DNA from: JBQTII01 sp052387905
Lineage (GTDB): Bacteria > Actinomycetota > Actinomycetes > Sporichthyales > Sporichthyaceae
Reading direction: 5' to 3'
NCBI GenBank assembly: GCA_052387905.1
Contig: JBQTIR010000010.1
Coordinates: forward strand, 1 to 64,000
Length of the DNA: 64,000 nucleotides
Translations under genes and position numbers: made by a program
In this document: piece by piece, positions 57,853 through 64,000 of the stretch
Numbering within the stretch: the stretch's first letter is position 1
How the letters are laid out: each line of letters begins with the position of its first letter
Notes under the pieces: model-generated
What the model was told of the DNA's origin: nothing
The model's input: the letters and a program-made list of their open reading frames with translations, nothing else
The model's database searches: none

Positions 57853-57940
57853 AGCCTGACTCGTCTTGCGCTTACCGAGCGATGGCATCCGGCCCCGGTC
57901 TCCGCGAGGATGGGAGATAGCAGCAGAAGGGGGTGACGTG

Positions 57941-58996
57941 ATGCGGTCTTACTGCTCGCTGTACATCGACGCTGGATACCTGGCCGCCGCGGCGTCGACC
58001 CGAGTGACAGGGACCTCGCTGCGCAGTGCGACGCAGATGGACGTGGCCGGGCTGCTCGAGGAGATCGCGGACCAGGTCGAGAATGACAGCGGTCTGCCGC
58101 TGTTGCGGATCCACTGGTACGACTCCGGCACGCGGGGCGGCGGTCCCGACCCGACCCAGCGCGCGATCGCGACCTTGCCGCGGGTGAAGCTCCGATTAGG
58201 CCGTGTGGGTTACAACGGCGAGCAGAAGGGCGTCGACGTCAAGCTCGCCCTCGACCTGATCGCACAGTCCCGCAACCGGTCCGCCGAGATCGTCTACCTC
58301 ATTTCTGGCGACGACGACCTGTCCGAGGCCGTCGAAGAGGCCCAGATTCTCGGGATACAGGTGGTCGCTCTCGTCGTCCCGGACCAGGTAGGCGCCCCGC
58401 TGGCCTTCTCCGGTCACCTGCACCAGACCGTCGACCGATTGATGGTCATCAAGGCATCAACGATCGACGAGCGGGTCCGCAAGTCCCCGGCCGCGAGCAT
58501 GGCCGAGGTCGCGGCGGCGACGGCCGCACGGCCGGCCGGACCGCAGCCAACGGCGGCTGCCGCAACGCCCGTCGCGGCGCCAATCCCGAACGCAATGCCC
58601 ACCCCAGCGAGCATCAGGCCCGCTGCACCCCAGACGCCGACACCCTTGGCCGTCCCGCGGGCTCGTCCGACCGAGTCGGCACCGGCGCCGAAGCGCTCAG
58701 TGCCCGCCTACAGCACCACGACCGGAACGGGTGGGCAGTGGCACGGCCCCAACGGCGAGGAAGCGGACCGAAGCGAGGACATCGACGCTGTCGTCGAAGC
58801 CGTCGTCCAGGCGTGGTGGCGTTCGGCAACACCCGGCGCTCGCGCCGACCTCATGCGCGACCGCCCGAGCATTCCTGGGGAGATCGACCGCACGCTGCTG
58901 CGCGACCTGAGTACCCGGACGGACATCTTCGAGCTCCCCGTCGAAGATCGGTTCGCTTTACGGCGGGCATTCTGGGAGCGAGTTGACCAGTTGTGA
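57941..58996 (+). CDS. NYN-domain (LabA/DUF88-like) putative ribonuclease
   Basis: ATG 57941 follows AGAAGGGGG and gives 351 residues. The NYN/PIN-like domain (about 1-165) has the expected carboxylates in LYIDAGYLAAA (D10), KGVDVKLALDLI and LISGDDDLSEAVEEA. A Pro/Ala-rich linker (about 190-285) and a C-terminal helical domain (about 290-351, DIDAVVEAVVQAWWRSATPG) follow. NYN proteins are metal-dependent RNases, some acting on tRNA. It directly follows the CAT-tRNA and lies near the vapBC pair. Confidence 0.85.
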   Translation: MRSYCSLYIDAGYLAAAASTRVTGTSLRSATQMDVAGLLEEIADQVENDSGLPLLRIHWYDSGTRGGGPDPTQRAIATLPRVKLRLGRVGYNGEQKGVDVKLALDLIAQSRNRSAEIVYLISGDDDLSEAVEEAQILGIQVVALVVPDQVGAPLAFSGHLHQTVDRLMVIKASTIDERVRKSPAASMAEVAAATAARPAGPQPTAAAATPVAAPIPNAMPTPASIRPAAPQTPTPLAVPRARPTESAPAPKRSVPAYSTTTGTGGQWHGPNGEEADRSEDIDAVVEAVVQAWWRSATPGARADLMRDRPSIPGEIDRTLLRDLSTRTDIFELPVEDRFALRRAFWERVDQL

Positions 58997-59052
58997 GGGC
59001 GACGCGAGGCGAGGATCGCTCCGACAGGTAACCGCGCCGTGAAGGATGGACC

Positions 59053-59436
59053 TCACGCGCCTTCAGCCGGTACGTGGGGGCTGAGCAGGCGACTGCCGAC
59101 GGGCAGGGCGAGCGAGGCGCCGAGGTCGGCCATGTCGAGGGAGGGGTCGATGTCGGCCTCGCCGCTGGCCAGAGCGGCGCGCAGGCTCCCGCAGAACGCC
59201 TCGAGCTCCTCGACGGACTCGGCCTCGAGCTCGTAGATGGCCAGGTATTTCTGGGTCGGGCCGCTGACTCCGGGCAACGTTTCGACGCCGTGCGCGAGCC
59301 GGTACATGGTGGCCGCGACAACACCCTTGATGGCGACGACGTCGTGCAGGTGCTTGGTGTCGTACCAGCGGTTGTAGTCGTCCTCGGTGGCCTCGGAGAC
59401 GGGGCTGGTGAAGGCGAGCATCAGCGAGCGCGGCAC
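59053..59436 (-). CDS. EthD-like dimeric alpha/beta barrel protein
   Basis: This 127-residue protein begins at GTG 59436 behind GAGGAGC. It has EDDYNRWYDTKHLHDVVAIK near the N-terminus and YLAIYELEAESVEELEAF, typical of EthD/DUF-type dimeric alpha/beta barrels. The ligand is unknown. It is the last gene of a short minus-strand unit with the saccharopine-dehydrogenase-like gene (10 bases apart), so the two may act together in one pathway. Confidence 0.7.
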   Translation of the reverse strand: MPRSLMLAFTSPVSEATEDDYNRWYDTKHLHDVVAIKGVVAATMYRLAHGVETLPGVSGPTQKYLAIYELEAESVEELEAFCGSLRAALASGEADIDPSLDMADLGASLALPVGSRLLSPHVPAEGA

Positions 59437-59446
59437 AGGTAGCTCC

Positions 59447-60481
59447 TCAGCAGACGGTGGCAGGGGATAGGCGGACGCCGACCTCGGCGGCCGTGGTGTC
59501 GTCGGAGCCGACGACCGAGGTCCAGGAGTGCAGACCGGGTTCGCCCGCGCCCGCGAGGAGAGCCCGGGCGGCGAGGAAGCCGCTGCGGGCGGTGACGTCG
59601 TAGACGTCGGTCACGGAGCCGACCACGGTGCAAGTGCCGGCCGAGCCCTCGGCAAGGACGGTCGCGGTGGCCCGTCCGCCGCCGCCCCGCGCGTGCTCGC
59701 TCGGTCGGTCGGCCCAGGCGGTGAACCCGCGTCGCACGGCCCGCAGGACCTGCGGTTGGCGCAACGCGGCCCCGACGCCTGCCAGCACCGGCCCGCACAC
59801 CCGCGGCGCAGGCACGGTCAGCACCGATCGGATCGACGCGGACGGCCAGATCGTGTGCATCACCACCGCATCCGGGAGCGGGAAACGGATGCCGGGAAGC
59901 GGGGCGTCGGACTGTCCGGCGGGCACGAAGGAGATCCCGCGACTGCCGGCCTGCGGAGCTCCGCCGGCGATGATCTCGACCGTCGAGCGCGCCGTGGCGA
60001 CGGATGGTTTCATGCCCACGATCCGGTAGGCGATGGTCAGGCGCTGCACCTCGCCGACCTCCGCGGCTGCGCGCGCGGCGGCCAGGTCCGCGGCGACCCC
60101 GAGCCCGAGCGACGGCAGCAGTATGGCCTCGGCGGCGGCGGAGCCGAACTGCGTCGCCACCCGCGCCACCCAACGGGGCTCACCGGAGAAGTCGATCCAG
60201 TGCGCGCCGGCCCGCAGGGCCGCGGCCAACATCACCGGTCCGTAGTGCGTGGCCGGTCCGACAGCCCCCACCACGACGGCGGCGTCGCTCAGCACGGCGT
60301 CGAGCTCAGCAGGGTCCAAGCTCGCGACCCGCGCTTCGGCGTCCAGACCCGCGGTGACGCAGGTCAGGGCGTCGCGGCGGCGCCCGACCGCGACGGGTCG
60401 CAGGCCCGCGCCAGCAGCCAGGCGTACCACGCGCCGGCCGGTGGCGCCGGTCGCGCCGAGCACGACCAACCGACCTGTCAT
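59447..60481 (-). CDS. Saccharopine-dehydrogenase-like NADP-binding oxidoreductase
   Basis: This 344-residue protein opens with a Rossmann motif (VVLGATGATGRRVV) and the family segment HYGPVMLAAALRAGAHWIDF, then GEPRWV. It resembles trans-acting enoyl reductases and related NAD(P)-binding proteins. ATG 60481 has GGGAG upstream. It is divergent from the TetR gene across a GTAC-rich operator, so it is probably under the same repressor. Its substrate is unknown. Confidence 0.8.
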   Translation of the reverse strand: MTGRLVVLGATGATGRRVVRLAAGAGLRPVAVGRRRDALTCVTAGLDAEARVASLDPAELDAVLSDAAVVVGAVGPATHYGPVMLAAALRAGAHWIDFSGEPRWVARVATQFGSAAAEAILLPSLGLGVAADLAAARAAAEVGEVQRLTIAYRIVGMKPSVATARSTVEIIAGGAPQAGSRGISFVPAGQSDAPLPGIRFPLPDAVVMHTIWPSASIRSVLTVPAPRVCGPVLAGVGAALRQPQVLRAVRRGFTAWADRPSEHARGGGGRATATVLAEGSAGTCTVVGSVTDVYDVTARSGFLAARALLAGAGEPGLHSWTSVVGSDDTTAAEVGVRLSPATVC

Positions 60482-60502
60482 CCGCGGCTCCCGAGCATTG
60501 CC

Positions 60503-60526
60503 GTACCGTACAACGTACGTTAGCGT
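60503..60526 (+). promoter_or_regulatory. TetR operator and -10 box in the divergent spacer
   Basis: GTAC occurs at 60503-60506, 60508-60511 and 60515-60518, and AACGTACGTT (60512-60521) is a perfect 10-base palindrome. TAGCGT at 60521-60526, 9 bases before the tetR ATG, overlaps its end. Binding here would block both divergent promoters. Confidence 0.55.
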
Positions 60527-60535
60527 CGCACCACC

Positions 60536-61177
60536 ATGAAGACGCAGCGGGTCGCGCGGGGCACTGTCACGGTGGACGCCATCGAGGAGACCGCCCTGCG
60601 GATCGCGGACACCGAGGGGCTGGAGGCGCTCAACATGCGCCGCCTGGCCGGCGACCTCGGCGTGGGTGTGATGACGCTCTACGGCCACGTCCGCACGAAG
60701 GACGAACTCATCGAGCGGATCACCGAGCGGGCCATCGCCGAACTGATGATCCCTCAGAACGGCACCTGGAGCGAGCAGCTCGAGCAGCTCTTCACCAACC
60801 TGCGGGCCCTGCTGCTGGCTCACCCGGCGGTGCTCTACGCCGACGCGGCCCGGCCGGTGTCCGGCCCCGGTGCGCTGCACAGCGCTGACGCGGCGCTGGG
60901 AATGTTGCTCGACGGCGGGCTCGACGGCGAGCAGTCCGTCGCCGGGCTGAGCACGCTGATCGCCTACACCTTCGGCTCGGCGATGTTCCGGCTGCACCAA
61001 ACCGCTGACGGCACCGAAGACTATGCGCGCCATGTTCGCGGGGCTGATCCGGCGCAGTTGCCGAACGTCGCGGCCGTCACCGCTCACCTGCTGTCCCGGG
61101 GCAGCGAGGCCGAGTTCGGCATCGGCCTGCGCTTGATCATCGACGGCCTGGCCCGCCAGGCGGAGGGCACCTCATGA
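60536..61177 (+). CDS. TetR family repressor
   Basis: This 213-residue regulator has an HTH at about 17-58 (ADTEGLEALNMRRLAGDLGV and VGVMTLYGHVRTKDEL). The C-terminal ligand domain resembles TetR_C types, with HSADAALGMLLDGGLDGEQS. Its stop overlaps the next start (ATGA). It likely controls itself, the PEP-utilizer operon and the divergent reductase through the GTAC palindrome. The inducer is unknown. Confidence 0.92.
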   Translation: MKTQRVARGTVTVDAIEETALRIADTEGLEALNMRRLAGDLGVGVMTLYGHVRTKDELIERITERAIAELMIPQNGTWSEQLEQLFTNLRALLLAHPAVLYADAARPVSGPGALHSADAALGMLLDGGLDGEQSVAGLSTLIAYTFGSAMFRLHQTADGTEDYARHVRGADPAQLPNVAAVTAHLLSRGSEAEFGIGLRLIIDGLARQAEGTS

Positions 61178-62790
61178 CCAGCAATCCGCACCTCAACGAT
61201 CCGCTCCATCAGCCCGGCGGGGCCGGGACCTACTGGACGACGATCAACGCCGAGGAGAACCTGCCTGGCATCGTCACTCCGCTCTCCGGCAGCTTCTGGC
61301 TCCGGCCGGTCAGCGTCGGAACGCTCGGTGCCTTCGTCGAGCTCGGCGTCCTGCCCGCGGCCTGCGCGCGTTTTTCGGACGACGTCGACGAGCGCATCTG
61401 CTCGCTCATCTACGGACGTTTCTGCGCCAACATCGACCTGATCCGCGCCTGCGCGGACAAGACCCCCGGCACCTCGGGCGACGCGGTCGAACTGCAGCTG
61501 TTCGCCAACGTGCGTCCCGGCATTGCGAAACAGGGCGCGCCCTGGCGCTACCCGATCGTCGCCCTCAAGGCGCCGCGCGCCGCAGCCGGGGTCGCGGGAT
61601 GGATGCAGCGTGAGTTCGACCGCAGCCAGGACTGGTGGGGCCGCTCGATCGCGCAGGTCGGCAGCGATGACCTGGCCAAGGCCCGGCTACGTCTGCAGGG
61701 TGCCCAGGACAACATGACCCGCGTGATGCGCCCGCACACGCTGGGGACCTTCATCACCCAGGGCGTGCTGGACCAGGTGCGCGTGCTCGTCGAAGGCGCC
61801 GGCCGGCCGGACCTGCTTCTCGAGCTCTCCCGGGGCGGCGGGCCGCTGGAGGAGACCGAGATGGTGCAGATGCTTTGGGAGGTTTCCCGAGACCGGGTCA
61901 GCGTCGAGGCATTCCTTGCCCGGTACGGCTTTCACGGGCCGGGCGAGGCGGCCGCCTCGGCCACGGTCTGGCGGGAGAACCCGGCGGCCCTCGCCTCGGT
62001 GCTGGAGACCTACCGGAGCATGCCGGAGGACCGGGCCCCGCATCTGATCGCACCCCAGGTCGCTGCCCAGCGGGCCCAGGCGAGCAGGGAGCTGATGGCC
62101 GAGCTGCCGCGGCTCAAGCGGCCGGTGGCCAGATTCCTGCTTTCGCTCAGCGACAAGATGTGGCCGTTGCGCGAGACCGGGAAGGCGACGCTGCTGCACT
62201 CGATCGACGTCGGTCGCGCCTCCTCCCGGCGGATCGGGGAGTTCCTGGTCAAGGAAGGCCGGATCGGTGAGGTCGACGACGTCGCCTATCTGACCATCAC
62301 CGAGCTCGTCGCCGACGACGGCAGTCGGGACTGGCGCGAGACCGTGGCGGCGCGGCGTGCCAAGCGCGAGGAGTACCTGCTCATTGACCTTCCGCAGACG
62401 TGGGAGGGGGTCCCGGAGGTCACCCGCGTCGATGCCCGCGCGGCGGCGACGGGTGCCGCCGAGCTGGTCGCCATCTCCGGCAGCCCCGGGGTCGCCGAAG
62501 GCGTCGTTCGGATTGTGCGCGACCCGATGCAGGATGAGTTCACCGACGGTGAGGTGCTGGTCTGCGAGACCACGGACCCGTCCTGGGCCTCGCTGTTCCT
62601 GGTCGCGAACGCCCTCGTCATCGACGTGGGCAGCCCGATGAGCCACGGCGCGATCGTGGCCCGCGAGCTCGGGCTGCCGTGCGTCATCAACACCCGCACG
62701 GGCACCCGCGAGCTGCGCACCGGCGACCGGGTCCGGGTCGATGGGACCAACGGCCGCGTCGAGATCCTGAGCCGGGCGGAGGAAAACTGA
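61174..62790 (+). CDS. PEP-utilizer-type phosphohistidine-domain protein lacking ATP-grasp
   Basis: This 538-residue protein ends in a swivelling phosphohistidine domain with H491 in GSPMSHGAIVARELGLPCVI. This domain is shared with PEP synthase, pyruvate phosphate dikinase and rifampin phosphotransferase. Its N-terminal 440 residues do not show an ATP-grasp domain: no glycine-rich ATP loop of that type is visible. Instead they include TYWTTINAEENLPGIVTPLS, which resembles the region next to the mobile domain in rifampin phosphotransferase-like proteins. It may need a separate ATP-grasp partner. It is co-translated with TetR and the SDR. Confidence 0.8.
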   Translation: MTSNPHLNDPLHQPGGAGTYWTTINAEENLPGIVTPLSGSFWLRPVSVGTLGAFVELGVLPAACARFSDDVDERICSLIYGRFCANIDLIRACADKTPGTSGDAVELQLFANVRPGIAKQGAPWRYPIVALKAPRAAAGVAGWMQREFDRSQDWWGRSIAQVGSDDLAKARLRLQGAQDNMTRVMRPHTLGTFITQGVLDQVRVLVEGAGRPDLLLELSRGGGPLEETEMVQMLWEVSRDRVSVEAFLARYGFHGPGEAAASATVWRENPAALASVLETYRSMPEDRAPHLIAPQVAAQRAQASRELMAELPRLKRPVARFLLSLSDKMWPLRETGKATLLHSIDVGRASSRRIGEFLVKEGRIGEVDDVAYLTITELVADDGSRDWRETVAARRAKREEYLLIDLPQTWEGVPEVTRVDARAAATGAAELVAISGSPGVAEGVVRIVRDPMQDEFTDGEVLVCETTDPSWASLFLVANALVIDVGSPMSHGAIVARELGLPCVINTRTGTRELRTGDRVRVDGTNGRVEILSRAEEN

Positions 62791-63683
62791 TGGCACGTCA
62801 GGGCAAGTGCATCCGGAAGCGGGAGGAGGGGCGCGCACGCATTCTCGCCGAGCGGCCGCTGCGGGCCCTGGTCACCGGCGCCTCGGCCGGCATCGGCCGC
62901 GCATTCGCCGAGCTGCTCGCCGAGCACCGGCACGACCTGGTGCTGGTGGCCCGGCGCAACGAGCTGCTGGAGCGGGCGGCGATCGAGATCGAGGCCCGCC
63001 ACGGTGTCACCTGCACCGTGCTGACCGCGGACCTGGCCGACCCGCTCGTTCCTCGTGAAATCGTCGCTGCGCTCGACCAGTTCGGCCTTGAGGTCGACGT
63101 CCTGGTCAACAACGCCGGCTACACGATGGACGGGCACTACCTGACCTACACCTGGGACGAGCACGAGGCCTACCAGCGGGTGATGGCGCTGGCGCCCGCC
63201 GAGCTCAGCCATCGGCTGCTGCCGGGGATGATCCGGCGCGGCTTCGGTCAGATCATGAACGTCGCCTCCGCCGCCGCGCTCATGCCGGCCACCCCGTTCA
63301 ACGCGCTCTACGGCCCCTGCAAGCACCACATGACGATCCTGACCCGGAGCCTGGCCGGCGAGTTCGCCCCGGCCGGGATCTCGGTGTCGGTGTCGTTCCC
63401 GCCGCCGGTGGCCGGCACCGGCATCGTCAACGACACCCCGCACGGGCAGGCCTGGTCGCGGTTCGGCTTCCTGCTGGCGACGACGGAGCAGTGCGCCCGC
63501 ATCGCCTACGACGCCGTGCAGGCAGGGCGCATGACCGCCGGCATCGGACCGGTCACCAAGGTGCTCGCGGCGCAGAACAAGCTCATGCCGGCCAACACCA
63601 ACGCCAAGCTCGGCGGCCTCACCGTGGCGTTCTTGTCCAAGGAGAAACCGATCGATTCCCCGCAGGCTGCGGGTCTTCGCTAG
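62790..63683 (+). CDS. Short-chain dehydrogenase/reductase
   Basis: This 297-residue SDR has the cofactor motif TGASAGIG (29-36), NNAGY, and catalytic Y174-x3-K178 (YGPCK) with a Ser in NVASAAALMP. Its ATG overlaps the PEP-utilizer stop (TGATG) behind GGAGG. The N-terminal 20 residues are basic. A position near a saccharopine-like reductase and a PEP-utilizer protein suggests a short lipid or small-molecule pathway under TetR. Confidence 0.9.
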   Translation: MARQGKCIRKREEGRARILAERPLRALVTGASAGIGRAFAELLAEHRHDLVLVARRNELLERAAIEIEARHGVTCTVLTADLADPLVPREIVAALDQFGLEVDVLVNNAGYTMDGHYLTYTWDEHEAYQRVMALAPAELSHRLLPGMIRRGFGQIMNVASAAALMPATPFNALYGPCKHHMTILTRSLAGEFAPAGISVSVSFPPPVAGTGIVNDTPHGQAWSRFGFLLATTEQCARIAYDAVQAGRMTAGIGPVTKVLAAQNKLMPANTNAKLGGLTVAFLSKEKPIDSPQAAGLR

Positions 63684-63701
63684 CAGACGAGAGAGACGAC
63701 G

Positions 63702-64000
63702 ATGGCCCTGATCACCCGCGAGAACCCGTACGGCATCGACCCGGTGCGCGATCTGCACCACAGCCCGCCGCGCTACGACATCCCGGGCTGGAGCGAGAAC
63801 CTGCTGTTCTCCGGCACCGACAACGGCACCGGCATGTTCTTCTACCACCACCTCGGCCTGGTGGCCGGCGCCCCGGACGTCTGGCGGGGGGACTTCGCGG
63901 TCTGCCTGCCCGACGGGCGCCAGTACCTGTCCGTCACCTTCGGCAACGCCGAGGCCGCGAACGTCATCAGCGACGGCACGCTGCACATGGAATGTCTGGA
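63702..64000 (+). CDS. Partial hypothetical protein at window end
   Basis: ATG 63702 opens a frame to the window edge (at least 99 residues: MALITRENPYGIDPVRDLHH, then SPPRYDIPGWSENLLFSGTD). Repeated aromatic and Asp/Gly-rich turns (DNGTGMFFYHHLGLVAG) suggest a beta-rich lipocalin- or hydratase-like fold, but no family is recognised. It follows the SDR by 18 bases and is probably in the same operon. Confidence 0.5.
   Translation, partial: MALITRENPYGIDPVRDLHHSPPRYDIPGWSENLLFSGTDNGTGMFFYHHLGLVAGAPDVWRGDFAVCLPDGRQYLSVTFGNAEAANVISDGTLHMECL

Overview
The window is about 70% GC by eye and carries core housekeeping loci in the order known from filamentous and related Actinomycetota (Streptomyces/Frankia/Sporichthya-like): rimP-nusA-ylxR-infB-DUF503-rbfA-truB-ribF-rpsO-pnp, M16 peptidase-dapB, thyX-dapA-rnj-ftsK, rimO-pgsA-cinA-clgR, DUF3046-recA-recX, gluDCBA/miaB and dnaG-sigma factor. 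The genus cannot be fixed from the sequence alone.

Layout. 1-2.9 kb: the end of an IS21-like element abuts a secreted chymotrypsin-type protease, followed by an ECF sigma factor and a membrane protein. The outer domain of that membrane protein resembles the protease propeptide. 2.9-16.8 kb: two ferritin-like proteins on the minus strand, then the translation and RNA-turnover run from rimP to pnp, a zinc peptidase and dapB. 17-24.8 kb: an LPDTG surface protein, thyX, dapA, RNase J, FtsK and a 50-residue membrane protein. 24.9-30.6 kb: an OFA-type transporter with a 60-residue partner, rimO, pgsA, cinA and clgR. 30.6-42 kb: mixed accessory genes (VOC and transglutaminase-like proteins, class II aldolase, Nei-type glycosylase, the very long Lhr helicase, an SRPBCC protein and a DrrAB-type ABC exporter). 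42-49.5 kb: recA under a clear LexA box, recX, a glutamate ABC importer, and divergent miaB. 49.5-52.7 kb: a tightly overlapping four-gene WXG100/type VII-like operon of unknown function, divergent from dnaG. 52.8-59 kb: dnaG, an RpoD-family sigma factor, a YtxH-like protein, tRNA-Asn, a vapBC pair with a visible operator, a CAT-anticodon tRNA with a duplicated 3' end, and an NYN-domain protein. 59-64 kb: a saccharopine-dehydrogenase-like reductase divergent from a TetR-led operon encoding a PEP-utilizer-type phosphohistidine protein without an ATP-grasp domain, an SDR, and a partial gene.

The features most worth following up are: (i) the shared domain in the protease propeptide and the membrane protein beside the ECF sigma factor; (ii) a chain of overlapping mini reading frames plus a hairpin in the infB leader; (iii) the WXG100 operon; (iv) two families of dispersed intergenic palindromes; (v) many genes whose -10 box lies 5-9 bases before the start codon, pointing to leaderless transcripts; and (vi) the PEP-utilizer operon. 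Starts were chosen from Shine-Dalgarno sequences, family length or leaderless promoter spacing. All functional calls rest on motif recognition by eye, without database searches.
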